From positions 1 to 12,107 of the forward strand of contig JAFAGX010000561.1 in NCBI GenBank assembly GCA_019237515.1: a stretch of 12,107 nt of DNA. Direction: 5' to 3'. The notes beneath the pieces are model-generated. The model saw only the letters and a list, made by a program, of their open reading frames with translations, was not told the DNA's origin and searched no databases. Made by a program: the position numbers and the translations under genes. Positions within the stretch are counted from its first letter, which is position 1. The number at the start of each line of letters is the position of its first letter. The stretch comes from Acidobacteriaceae bacterium (lineage in GTDB: Bacteria > Acidobacteriota > Terriglobia > Terriglobales > SbA1). Shown piece after piece: positions 1 to 6,561 of this stretch.

Positions 1-267
1 GCGAACGAGATCGACACGAATTTTGCTCACAACAAAGATTTCGCGTCAGCAATGGGCGAGGACGGCATGAAAAAGCTGGACGAACTCGCAGCGGCATCGA
101 TTGAGTCCAGCGAAACGAACCTATTCGCGTTGAACCCTAACATGAGCTATGTGCCCGCAGAGTGGATCAAGGCCGATGATTTCTGGAAACCCAAGACGGC
201 GACGTCACTGGCTTCGGCACCCAAGAAACCTGCCGACAAACCAGCAGAAAAGACCGGCGGACAGTAA
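1..267 (+). CDS. C-terminal part of an unrecognised protein (5' end outside window)
   Basis: An open frame runs from the first base to a TAA at 265-267, giving 88 residues with no start required inside the window; the gene begins upstream. I do not recognise the family. The visible part has no membrane segment. It starts with an acidic, Asn/Asp-rich helical-looking stretch, then an aromatic patch (MSYVPAEWIKADDFWKPK), and ends in a tail of about 22 residues rich in Lys, Pro and Ala with imperfect KPA repeats (KKPADKPAEK), probably disordered. A strong hairpin terminator follows 22 bases after the stop, which supports this being the real end of a transcribed gene. The ATG at 52 is internal to the open frame and need not be the start. 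No function is proposed. Confidence 0.7.
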   Translation, partial: ANEIDTNFAHNKDFASAMGEDGMKKLDELAAASIESSETNLFALNPNMSYVPAEWIKADDFWKPKTATSLASAPKKPADKPAEKTGGQ

Positions 268-288
268 CCAGGTTGTACAAACGAACTC

Positions 289-314
289 AGGACACTCTTC
301 GGAGTGTCCTTTTT
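289..314 (+). terminator. Rho-independent terminator of the left-end gene
   Basis: A perfect 9-bp stem (AGGACACTC at 289-297 with GAGTGTCCT at 302-310) closes on a TTCG tetraloop and runs into five T at 310-314. UUCG is an unusually stable RNA loop. The T tract touches the stop codon of convergent moeA (314-316), so the two genes end back to back. Read from the other strand the same hairpin directly follows the moeA stop, but its downstream flank lacks a T run, so it is a weaker terminator in that direction. Confidence 0.9.
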
Positions 315-1570
315 CATCTCTTTAGAATCGGGACCCACTCGCCCGCCTCAATTTTTTCCCGATCGGGCGGAACAACCACGTAGCAGTTGGCTCGAGCCGT
401 GGCCGCGATGTCTCCCGAGCCTTGCCAGGACACCAGTTCCACCTCTGCCGCTTGAAACTCGCCGGACAAACTGGCAGGCAGGAATCGGGTCAACCCGGTT
501 TTTGTTTTGATCTCGGACTTCAATTTTGCGTGTAAGAATACCAACTTTCGTGGCAGCATCCCGCATAGAGCTTCCACGCATGGCCTGACGAAAAGTTCAA
601 ACGTGACCATGGTGGAAACCGGGTTGCCCGGCAGACCGAAGAGATATTTTTTCTGATCGTGGTCGGTGGCGCCCCCGCCGTAGAATGCCCGTCCGAATAC
701 GATCGGCTTCCCGGGTTGAATTTTCGCTCCGGTGAAGAAGAATTCTGCGTCGAATTCGGCCAGAACTTGTTCAACTAAGTCGTATTTCCCCATCGAAACG
801 CCGCCAGCAAGCAGCAGCAAGTCGGCCTCTAGTCCTTCCGCAATCAGTTCACGGAGTCGCTCCCGGACATCGGGGGCAATGGGAAGCAAGACCGGTTCGC
901 CGCCCGCGGCCAGAATCTGCGCAGCCAGCGAGTAGGTGTTGGAATTTCGGATCTGAGACGGCGCGGGCGGTACATCGACGTCAACCAGTTCGTCTCCGGT
1001 CGCAAGTACAGCGACCCGAGGCTTGGAATGAACGACCAGGTGGGATTTCCCGACCGAAGCAGCCACCGCAATCGCCGCATGATCAAGCCGAGTGCCCGGA
1101 GAAAGCAGCCGTTCCCCACGCTTCGCTTCAGAACCTGCCGGGACAATGTTTTCCCTTGCTGCGGCTGTTTTCGTGATCTCAACCGAATCGCCGTCACGCG
1201 ATGTGTATTCGACCATTACGACAGCATCCGCTGTGGACGGGACAGGTGCCCCGGTCATGATGGCCGCCGCCGTACCCGTTTCCAAGCTAAGCGTTGAATT
1301 CGCGCCCGCTTTGATTTCACCGATCACCCGTAAAGTGGCCGGAAGCTGCACCAGGTCTACACTTCGCACAGCGTAACCATCGCGCGTGGCGCGCGGAAAC
1401 GGAGGCTGATTGCGATCTGCAAAAACGGCCTCGGCTAACACCAGCCCGACACCATCGAGAAGTTCTACGAGTTCTCTTCCGGAAGGTCTCATCTGTGCAG
1501 CATGCTGCTCGACGATGTGGCGGGCCTCCGAAAAACTAAATACTTTTTCAACTGTTGAGCTGGACGGCAT
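314..1570 (-). CDS. moeA: Molybdopterin molybdenumtransferase MoeA
   Basis: MoeA inserts molybdate into adenylylated molybdopterin in the last step of molybdenum cofactor synthesis, in the cytoplasm. The 418-residue length fits the family (about 400-420). Landmarks in order: the N-terminal DGYAV signature (residues 64-68, preceded by PFPRATR), GEIKAG (84-89), IMTGAPVP (104-111), the MPT-binding MoCF/MogA-like domain with ATGDEL (190-195) and QIRNSN (206-211), AGGVSMGKYD (255-264), QPGKPIVFG (285-293), and GLPGNPVS (312-319), then the C-terminal beta domain. The usual S-A-M before DGYA reads A-T-R here, a local variation. No other Moco gene is in the window. The ATG at 1570 gives a family-typical N terminus, but no clear Shine-Dalgarno sequence precedes it. 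It lies 61 bp downstream of the PilT-like gene on the same strand and may be co-transcribed. Confidence 0.95.
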   Translation of the reverse strand: MPSSSTVEKVFSFSEARHIVEQHAAQMRPSGRELVELLDGVGLVLAEAVFADRNQPPFPRATRDGYAVRSVDLVQLPATLRVIGEIKAGANSTLSLETGTAAAIMTGAPVPSTADAVVMVEYTSRDGDSVEITKTAAARENIVPAGSEAKRGERLLSPGTRLDHAAIAVAASVGKSHLVVHSKPRVAVLATGDELVDVDVPPAPSQIRNSNTYSLAAQILAAGGEPVLLPIAPDVRERLRELIAEGLEADLLLLAGGVSMGKYDLVEQVLAEFDAEFFFTGAKIQPGKPIVFGRAFYGGGATDHDQKKYLFGLPGNPVSTMVTFELFVRPCVEALCGMLPRKLVFLHAKLKSEIKTKTGLTRFLPASLSGEFQAAEVELVSWQGSGDIAATARANCYVVVPPDREKIEAGEWVPILKR

Positions 1571-1631
1571 GCACGAGATGATACGAGGAGCAACCCGGAA
1601 AATCTAACCTTCAGTTAAGTGTGCAGGGCGA

Positions 1632-2759
1632 TTATTTCGAAGCTCGTTTGGCCAATGCCAGTCGCAGTTGCGAGGGCGCGCTGGCAAATGTGATCGCCGT
1701 TTCGGAATCCACTGCTCCAGCGCAGACCAGATCGACGATCGCAGCATCCATAGGATCCAGATTCTCGGTGCGGCTCTCCGGCCTGTGCTCCATCAGATCT
1801 CTCGTAAGCTGTCCAGAGTGAGCGTCGAGACCAGAAGCACTGACGACCGCAACCCGGCCACTTCGATCTCTGTGCGGCAGCAGGCGCTGCGAAATGATGC
1901 AGCGAAGAGTTCTGCTCAAACGGCTCCGAATGGCTTCCTGCTCCGCGACAGAGAAAAAACCTACCATTCGCTCTATCGCTTTGGCTTGGTCCGGGGCATT
2001 AAGGCTGGAAAACAGCAGATGCCCGCTTTCTGCTGCCTCAATCGCCATTTCGACACTATCTCGTTCGCGCAACTCACTCACCAGAATTACATCCGGCGCT
2101 TGCCTCATAGCCGCGCGCAGTCCCAATGGTACGCTGCCGGTGTCGCTGTGCAATTCCCGTTGGTGCACCGTCGCTCGCTTGTGATTGTGAAGAAATTCGA
2201 TTGGATCCTCGATGGTGATAATGTGGCAAACCCGCTCCTGGTTAATGCAGTCCAGCAGCGCCGCTAGAGTTGAGGATTTCCCCGAATTACGCGAACCGGT
2301 AACCAACACAACGCCATCACGCAAGCTCGCAAGTTTCTGCAGATTTGCAGGCAAACCGAGTGATGTGAGAGTTGGAACCGCGGTCGGAATTACACGTATA
2401 ACCACAGCACAGCTGCCTCTCTGAATAAATATATTCACACGGAACCGAGCCACGCCTGGCAGGCCGTAAGAAACGTCACAGGAACCCTGTTCTCGTAGAG
2501 TCGAGATGGCGTGCTTATTGTCGCCGATCAGATCGGAGGCGATGTGGCGCGTGTCGTCCGCAGTAAGCGCTCGAACCGCGGAGCCCTGAATGGCGATTAG
2601 TTCGCCATGAATTTGAACCTGCGGGATGCGTCCGGGAGAAAAGATCAGATCGCTGACCTGATCGTGCACTCGCAACATTGCTGCCAGCAACGCATTTGTG
2701 TCGAAGGTGCCGGCATTGCTCGATTTATCGAGCGTTATAGATTCGGTGTCGGGCAGCAT
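1632..2759 (-). CDS. Divergent PilT-like type IV pilus retraction ATPase
   Basis: This is a PilT/GspE-superfamily ATPase of 375 residues from the ATG at 2759. It has the PilT N-terminal module (around DQVSDLIFSPGRIPQVQIHG, where canonical PilT reads ASDLHL...), a Walker A GSRNSGKSS (155-163, invariant Lys161), an Asp box TIEDPIEF (182-189), the QRELHSDT segment (200-207), a Walker B region DVILVSELRE with the catalytic-type Glu229, and ISQRLLP (289-295). It departs from PilT in two places. The His box reads GHLLFSSLNA, so the usual LHT histidine is Asn254; and the AIRNLIRE-type C-terminal motif is degraded (GQLTRDLMEHR), with the segment after it shortened. The open frame continues upstream to a TTG at 2882, but that TTG lies in the T tract of a terminator, so I chose the first ATG. 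It may power pilus retraction or be a regulatory paralogue; no pilus gene is alongside. Confidence 0.85.
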   Translation of the reverse strand: MLPDTESITLDKSSNAGTFDTNALLAAMLRVHDQVSDLIFSPGRIPQVQIHGELIAIQGSAVRALTADDTRHIASDLIGDNKHAISTLREQGSCDVSYGLPGVARFRVNIFIQRGSCAVVIRVIPTAVPTLTSLGLPANLQKLASLRDGVVLVTGSRNSGKSSTLAALLDCINQERVCHIITIEDPIEFLHNHKRATVHQRELHSDTGSVPLGLRAAMRQAPDVILVSELRERDSVEMAIEAAESGHLLFSSLNAPDQAKAIERMVGFFSVAEQEAIRSRLSRTLRCIISQRLLPHRDRSGRVAVVSASGLDAHSGQLTRDLMEHRPESRTENLDPMDAAIVDLVCAGAVDSETAITFASAPSQLRLALAKRASK

Positions 2760-2880
2760 GGCGCGAAATTCTTCATTATTTACTGTATCTGAATGAGAAA
2801 CTGCGAAGCCAAGGCGAATGCCGCATGAGTGAACCTTGGTAACCAGCCTTGAGGCGATATGGGAAACGGTTTGATCGAGC

Positions 2881-2914
2881 AAAAAGAGAGGAGCGGCCGA
2901 AGCCGCTCCCTTTT
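2881..2914 (-). terminator. Rho-independent terminator after the TPR protein gene
   Basis: A perfect 8-bp stem (2890-2897 with 2902-2909, GGAGCGGC/GCCGCTCC) closes on a 4-base loop that reads TTCG on the minus strand. It is followed on that strand by TCTCTTTTTG (2889-2880). It lies 18 bases past the stop of the TPR gene at 2933. On the + strand the stem is followed by CTTTT, so it might also stop reverse transcription. It insulates the rel-que-TPR cluster from the downstream PilT-like gene. Confidence 0.85.
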
Positions 2915-2932
2915 AAACCGATCATTCCGGGC

Positions 2933-4084
2933 TTACTTTTTGATGGGTTTTCCCTTCTGTTTGCCGAAGCTGGTTTCTACGTTCGCGCCGATGCTGGCCA
3001 GCATCTGCTTGGCAGGTTCAGCAAATTGCCCGTTAGGTTGGAGTTCCAGGTACTTGTTGAAAGCTTCGGCCGTACCATCCGGCGCGACCATCTTGTCACC
3101 CTTGAGCGTGGCTTTGCCGATCATATTCACGCCCTTCCAATAATAGGCATCCGCACGGTTCGGGTCGGCGGCAATCGCCTTATCGAAGGCCGCGATTGCG
3201 TCATCCACCTTACCGCTGTTTGTCATCACAGCGCCCTCGTTGAAGTAATATTGCGCCGCCCCCGGAGGATCCAACTCGGCAGCCGAGTTGTAGGACTTGA
3301 TGGCGTCATCGACCTGCCCTGACTTGGACTGTGCTTGACCAAGATTGTTGTAGTACTGGGCCAGAACCTTGGTTGCATCCGGGGTTTTCTTGGCCGGTTC
3401 TGCGTCCAGCGCCTTCTGCCTCAGATCGACGGCCTTCTGGTAGTCGGTCACTGCGTCCGTGTAATCCTTCTTTTTCGCGTCGCTATCGGTCTCTTTCGAT
3501 GCGGCAGTAAGCGTGTAATCGCCGAGCTTAGCCCAGAGCAAATCCCGGTTTGGATCGGTTTGCGTGGCCTCCGTCATTGTGCTGACAGCGGTCTTGAAAT
3601 CGCCTGCCTCTGCGGCTTGCTTCGCGGCGGCTAGCTTCTCGTTCAACGATTTGATGGTCAGATTTTCCTTCGAAATTTTGGCTTCTTGCTCTTGCCGCTG
3701 TTTCATTTGCTCAGGCGTCAGACCCGCTCCCTGGGCTTGTGCGGCCTGTTCTTTCTTCATATCGAAATCGAGGTTTGTTTCCTCGAGCGATACGTTTACG
3801 CCGGTAAAGTGGTAAAGTTCCTTTCCGTCTTTTGTCAGCGCCACGGTGTATTTTCCCGGCGTAATCCCAAGCGAAAAATACTCCCCTTTTTTATTGGTCT
3901 TAAGATCGTATTTCCTGCCGTTATCCTGGTTTGTCCATTCGACTTGCGCGTCCGCAATTGGCTTCCCCTCGATATCTTTGCAAACGCCCTTTACGGTACC
4001 GGTATTTTGGGCCACTACCGTCGGTACCACACACAGTACAGAAATCAAACTCAGTAAGATGACTACGACAAAAGGTTTTCTCAT
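2933..4084 (-). CDS. Secreted carboxypeptidase-regulatory-like / TPR protein
   Basis: From the ATG at 4084 the product has 383 residues. A Sec signal peptide (MRKPFVVVILLSLISVLCVVPTVVA, about 1-25) is followed by a carboxypeptidase-regulatory-like beta-sandwich (about 30-109: GTVKGVCKDIEGKPIADAQV ... GEYFSLGITPGKYTVAL). Next comes a Gln/Glu/Lys-rich, probably coiled-coil linker (110-150) and several TPR units to about residue 365 (for example YNNLGQAQSKSGQVDDAIKS and YYFNEGAVMTNSGKVDDAIA, each ending AELDP or AADP). The frame is open upstream to 4222, but that part overlaps queC. The 4084 ATG is decided by the signal peptide and a GGAG at 4094-4091, six bases ahead. Such proteins are frequent in Acidobacteriota; the role is probably periplasmic or envelope scaffolding, exact function unknown. 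It starts 49 bp after queC and ends at a strong terminator, so it is probably the last gene of the que transcript. Confidence 0.88.
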   Translation of the reverse strand: MRKPFVVVILLSLISVLCVVPTVVAQNTGTVKGVCKDIEGKPIADAQVEWTNQDNGRKYDLKTNKKGEYFSLGITPGKYTVALTKDGKELYHFTGVNVSLEETNLDFDMKKEQAAQAQGAGLTPEQMKQRQEQEAKISKENLTIKSLNEKLAAAKQAAEAGDFKTAVSTMTEATQTDPNRDLLWAKLGDYTLTAASKETDSDAKKKDYTDAVTDYQKAVDLRQKALDAEPAKKTPDATKVLAQYYNNLGQAQSKSGQVDDAIKSYNSAAELDPPGAAQYYFNEGAVMTNSGKVDDAIAAFDKAIAADPNRADAYYWKGVNMIGKATLKGDKMVAPDGTAEAFNKYLELQPNGQFAEPAKQMLASIGANVETSFGKQKGKPIKK

Positions 4085-4133
4085 TTTCGACTCCGCATCG
4101 AGATGCGACTGCACGATTGAAATTCGCGAGCTT

Positions 4134-4826
4134 TCAGCCGTTCTGAACCGCTTCCAAGTAAGGGATCGGGTCCGCGACCCCGGCCGCCTCAAAAGCTCGC
4201 TGCCGGAGTAAACAACTGTCACAAACTCCGCAGGCGCGGTCTTCTCGGCTGTAGCAAGACCAAGTTAAATCGAACGGAGCACCCAATTCAAGGCCGAGCG
4301 TCACAATCTCTGCCTTCCGCATACCGATCAAGGGCGTCACGATCTGGATGCGGCCGTCTTTCGTGCCGGCCCGGACTACCTCATTGAAAGCCTGGTAATA
4401 CTCCGGGCGACAATCCGGATACCCGGAGCTATCTTGTTCTACTGCACCGATATAGACCTTATCAGCGTGTAGAACTTCCGCCCAACTGACGGCCACAGAT
4501 AAGAAATGCGCATTGCGAAAAGGCACATATGTGATCGGAATTCCGTGCCCCAGATCGGACTCCGGCACAGGAATCCGCTCATCGGTTAAGGCCGACCCTC
4601 CGATGGCCCGCAAAGCCTCATTTCGGACAGTGAGCCGTTGACCGATGCTGAGCCTGTCGCAGATTGCCTCGAACGCGCGCCGTTCGCGTTCTTCGGTCCT
4701 CTGGCCGTAACTGATGTGAACCGCGCTGGCCTTATAGTCCCGTGCTGCCAGTGCGGCGCACACGCAGGAATCCATTCCACCACTGAGTAGGACAACCGCA
4801 CGGTCTCCTGCTAACTCGCTAGGCAT
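4134..4826 (-). CDS. queC: 7-cyano-7-deazaguanine synthase QueC
   Basis: QueC converts 7-carboxy-7-deazaguanine to preQ0 using ammonia and ATP. The 230-residue protein opens with the PP-loop ATP pyrophosphatase motif VVLLSGGMDS (11-20), followed by HISYGQR (37-43), ITYVPFRNAHFLSVA (98-112), and the signature EQDSSGYPDCRPEY (130-143). A C-terminal four-cysteine zinc site follows (Cys191, 199, 202, 205 in CYSREDRACGVCDSC). All expected catalytic features are present. It lies 93 bp downstream of queE on the same strand; that gap carries a long inverted repeat ending 11 bases before the queC ATG. No good Shine-Dalgarno sequence is visible at the ATG. Confidence 0.96.
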   Translation of the reverse strand: MPSELAGDRAVVLLSGGMDSCVCAALAARDYKASAVHISYGQRTEERERRAFEAICDRLSIGQRLTVRNEALRAIGGSALTDERIPVPESDLGHGIPITYVPFRNAHFLSVAVSWAEVLHADKVYIGAVEQDSSGYPDCRPEYYQAFNEVVRAGTKDGRIQIVTPLIGMRKAEIVTLGLELGAPFDLTWSCYSREDRACGVCDSCLLRQRAFEAAGVADPIPYLEAVQNG

Positions 4827-4837
4827 GTCGCTTAGAC

Positions 4838-4917
4838 AATTTTGAGTATTGATTTTTCATTGTTGAGTCGACTCACCCTTGGCTTCAATCACAAACCAAA
4901 AATCAACATTCAAAATT
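4838..4917. repeat. 80-bp inverted-repeat element with 7-bp periodicity between queE and queC
   Basis: The two 20-base arms (4838-4857 and 4898-4917) are complementary at 18 of 20 positions; one of the two mismatches becomes a G-U pair when transcribed from the minus strand, giving 19 of 20 paired in the queE-queC mRNA. Each arm is built from degenerate heptamers. On the left, ATTTTGA, GTATTGA, TTTTTCA and TTGTTGA run without gaps from 4839 to 4866. On the right, TCAATCA, CAAACCA, AAAATCA, ACATTCA and AAATTTC run from 4885 to 4919. The loop holds a perfect 12-bp palindrome (4864-4875). It lies in the gap between the queE stop and the queC start. Confidence 0.75.
4864..4875. other. Perfect 12-bp palindrome inside the queE-queC inverted repeat
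   Basis: TGAGTCGACTCA is fully self-complementary. It sits in the loop of the longer inverted repeat, though not exactly at its centre (4870 against 4878). It could be a dimeric-regulator half-site pair or simply the tip of an RNA secondary structure 38 bases upstream of the queC start. No known operator is recognised. Confidence 0.45.
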
Positions 4918-4919
4918 TC

Positions 4920-5603
4920 TCAGACTCCCTTCATCGCCGGGTCCCAGATGAATTTGTGAATTTGCAAGCTTAGCCGCGCGGGCACATTATCCGCCAGCAT
5001 CCATTCGGCCAGTTCACGCGGATCGAGCAAACAATGCGATGTGTCCCGGTCGGCGCCGGCATCCTTGCTGAATGCGGGTGAAAAAAGCACTGCATTCACG
5101 CGGCCGGCCAAGTGATGTCGGGCTGTGAAATCGCGCGCAAATTCATAGTCGGTCCGATCGCTAAGAACAAACTTTACTTCATCGCCGGAATTCAGGGTTT
5201 CGAGATTTTCCACTCGAAACGTGTCAGGCTCCCCAGAGTTGGGGCACTTCACATCCACAATCTTCACCACCCCTTTAGGGACTCGCTCCAAAGGACGCTC
5301 GCCGCTAGTTTCCAGCAAGACCGTATACCCCTCGTCCAACAGATGCTGCATTAGAGGCACGACATCACGTTCCTGCAGCATGGGTTCTCCGCCGGTGATC
5401 TCCACCAACCCGCCACTGGGGCTGAGTTGCTCCACTTTTTCGCTAACTTCCTCCAGGGTCATCTTATGGCCGCCGCTGAAGGTGTATTCGCTGTCACACC
5501 AGGAACACCGCAAGTTGCATCCTGTCAGCCTGACGAACACGCAGGGAAGCCCGGCATGCGTGGATTCGCCCTGAATCGATTTGTAAATCTCGGTGACTTG
5601 CAT
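4920..5603 (-). CDS. queE: 7-carboxy-7-deazaguanine synthase QueE (radical SAM)
   Basis: QueE rearranges 6-carboxy-5,6,7,8-tetrahydropterin to 7-carboxy-7-deazaguanine with a 4Fe-4S cluster and S-adenosylmethionine. The 227-residue product has the family N terminus EIYKSIQGES (5-14) and the radical-SAM cluster motif CNLRCSWC (Cys29, Cys33, Cys36) with the following Asp37. It also has the SAM-binding GGEP (71-74) and a C-terminal part ending in LSLQIHKFIWDP, as expected for QueE. The ATG at 5603 gives the correct family start, but the bases just upstream are a heptamer repeat (CTGAGAA words at 5604-5632) rather than a Shine-Dalgarno sequence. It lies 33 bp after queD. Confidence 0.95.
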   Translation of the reverse strand: MQVTEIYKSIQGESTHAGLPCVFVRLTGCNLRCSWCDSEYTFSGGHKMTLEEVSEKVEQLSPSGGLVEITGGEPMLQERDVVPLMQHLLDEGYTVLLETSGERPLERVPKGVVKIVDVKCPNSGEPDTFRVENLETLNSGDEVKFVLSDRTDYEFARDFTARHHLAGRVNAVLFSPAFSKDAGADRDTSHCLLDPRELAEWMLADNVPARLSLQIHKFIWDPAMKGV

Positions 5604-5632
5604 CTGAGAACTGCCAACCTGAGAACTGACCT
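5604..5632. repeat. Heptamer repeat filling the queD-queE gap
   Basis: CTGAGAA (5604-5610), CTGCCAA (5611-5617), one extra C, CTGAGAA (5619-5625) and CTGACCT (5626-5632) make four 7-base units sharing CTG. They occupy nearly all of the 33-bp gap and directly abut the queE start codon, where a ribosome binding site would be expected. A further CTGAGAA stands at 6019-6025, four bases upstream of the queD ATG. Confidence 0.7.
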
Positions 5633-5636
5633 TCAG

Positions 5637-6014
5637 TCATTCGCTATAGGTGGCCGTGGTCGTATCAGTCTCGAAGATGGTGACGTTCTTCACTCGTACC
5701 CTGCCATGCGTTCCACCTTGCAATCGCGTATTGGCTTCGTCATAGAAGTACTTGGCCAGGTTTTCCGCCGAGGGATTCAAGCTCGTGAAAGGTTCAATGT
5801 CATTGATCATTTGATGATCCAGACGTTCGATCACGAATTTCATCACTTCCCGCAGGTCTTTGAAATCCAGCAGCAGGCCTGCCTTGTCCAGTTCTTTGCC
5901 GCACAATGTGATCCGTACTTTATAGTTATGCCCGTGCGGGTTCTCACACTTACCCTTGTAATTCCGCAGGTAATGTCCGGCGGCAAACGAGTCTTCTACT
6001 GTCACTTCAAACAT
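5637..6014 (-). CDS. queD: 6-carboxy-5,6,7,8-tetrahydropterin synthase QueD
   Basis: QueD (PTPS family, cytoplasmic) converts 7,8-dihydroneopterin triphosphate to 6-carboxytetrahydropterin, the first committed step to 7-deazaguanines. The 125-residue length is typical. The zinc ligands are visible as His14 (FAAGHYL) and His27/His29 in CENPHGHNY, with the catalytic Cys23 in the same segment. LDHQMIND (65-72), NPSAENLAKY (80-89) and the late Glu115 of IFETDTTTATY complete the active site. The Cys and Glu pattern fits QueD rather than eukaryotic-type 6-pyruvoyltetrahydropterin synthase. It is the first of three consecutive pathway genes, with queE and queC downstream. No Shine-Dalgarno sequence is evident; a -10-like TACAAT lies 48 bp upstream. 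Confidence 0.95.
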   Translation of the reverse strand: MFEVTVEDSFAAGHYLRNYKGKCENPHGHNYKVRITLCGKELDKAGLLLDFKDLREVMKFVIERLDHQMINDIEPFTSLNPSAENLAKYFYDEANTRLQGGTHGRVRVKNVTIFETDTTTATYSE

Positions 6015-6061
6015 GATTCTGAGAACCCAGGTTCAGCCCGATTTTCGTTGCTTGTTTGACT

Positions 6062-6067
6062 ATTGTA
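6062..6067 (-). promoter_or_regulatory. Candidate -10 box ahead of queDEC
   Basis: TACAAT on the minus strand, in the context GCGGTACAAT, matches the sigma-70 -10 consensus at five of six positions. It lies in the 92-bp ridA-queD gap and would give a leader of about 40 bases. No convincing -35 box is found at 16-18 bp, so the call is weak. The distal rel -10 box (8824-8829) has the similar context GCGGTATAAT. Confidence 0.3.
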
Positions 6068-6106
6068 CCGCGAGCATGAATTTTGCCCGGAGACAGACGC
6101 ATTGGT

Positions 6107-6484
6107 TTACGCGAGTGCGATCACGTCAATTTCGACCAGGACGTCTTTCGGCAGTCGTGCAGCCTGAACCGTGGACCTGGCCGGAGGCTGTGCCGTGAAA
6201 TAGCGGGCGTAAACCTCGTTCATAGCGGCAAAGTCTCCCATATCCTTGAGAAAAACCGTTGAGCGCACGACTTTATCCAGGCTGGTTCCAGCGGCTTTTA
6301 GGATGCCGTCCAGATTCTTCAGGACGCGATCTGTCTGGGCGGTGATGTCGCCATTGATCACTTGCTGGGTCGCCGGATCGATTGCGACCTGCCCGGAAAC
6401 GAAGACCAGTCCATTAGCCCGAATCGCCTGCGAATACGGCCCAATCGCCTGCGGAGCATCTTTTGTTGCAATTACCTCGCGCAT
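6107..6484 (-). CDS. ridA: RidA family reactive enamine/imine deaminase
   Basis: RidA (YjgF/YER057c/UK114) hydrolyses reactive enamine or imine intermediates, such as 2-aminoacrylate formed by PLP enzymes. The protein has 125 residues, as the family does. It shows APQAIGPYSQAI (10-21, Tyr17), LVFVSGQVAIDP (26-37), and the C-terminal signature RSTVQAARLPKDVLVEIDVIA. That segment carries the substrate-carboxylate Arg103 and Glu118, equivalent to Arg105 and Glu120 of the E. coli enzyme, so it belongs to the active RidA subfamily. The ATG at 6484 has a GGAG five bases upstream. It lies 73 bp downstream of rel; the gap is largely a 7-bp-period repeat. Confidence 0.95.
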   Translation of the reverse strand: MREVIATKDAPQAIGPYSQAIRANGLVFVSGQVAIDPATQQVINGDITAQTDRVLKNLDGILKAAGTSLDKVVRSTVFLKDMGDFAAMNEVYARYFTAQPPARSTVQAARLPKDVLVEIDVIALA

Positions 6485-6500
6485 GAAAGCTCCAACTTGG

Positions 6501-6561
6501 TAGTTAGTAGTCTCTAGTCCGTAGTCAGCGATTTCCCTAGCTACCAGCTGCTAGCTACTAG
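6501..6561. repeat. Heptamer repeats between rel and ridA
   Basis: Four consecutive 7-base units TAGTTAG, TAGTCTC, TAGTCCG and TAGTCAG run without interruption from 6501 to 6528. After eight unrelated bases, a second run CTAGCTA, CCAGCTG, CTAGCTA, CTAG follows (6537-6561), again with a 7-bp step. The rel stop codon (TAG at 6560-6558) lies inside the second run. CTAGCTA words are also partly self-complementary, so the second run could fold into a small hairpin. Confidence 0.7.

Noticed and set aside
844..1197. Minus-strand frame of 117 residues inside moeA
   Set aside because: It is an overlapping frame within an intact, fully conserved moeA, with no family features; there is no sign of a moeA frameshift.
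1668..2267. 199-residue + strand open frame opposite the PilT-like gene
   Set aside because: It lies wholly antisense to a conserved ATPase. Its composition is that of a shadow frame (rich in Arg and Ser, no domain), and nothing upstream resembles a start signal.
4085..4222. N-terminal extension of the TPR protein to 4222
   Set aside because: The extension overlaps the end of queC in another frame on the same strand. It has no conserved features and would bury the signal peptide, which starts exactly at the 4084 ATG with a good Shine-Dalgarno sequence.
5427..6059. 210-residue + strand open frame across queE and queD
   Set aside because: It is antisense to two well-supported genes and crosses their gap. 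Its protein shows no recognisable motif.
6015..6106. A preQ1 riboswitch upstream of queDEC
   Set aside because: This is the natural place for one, but I could not find the preQ1-I pattern (short GC stem with a trailing A-rich strand and ACUA-like end) or a preQ1-II fold. The gap has only a -10-like box and one CTGAGAA word.
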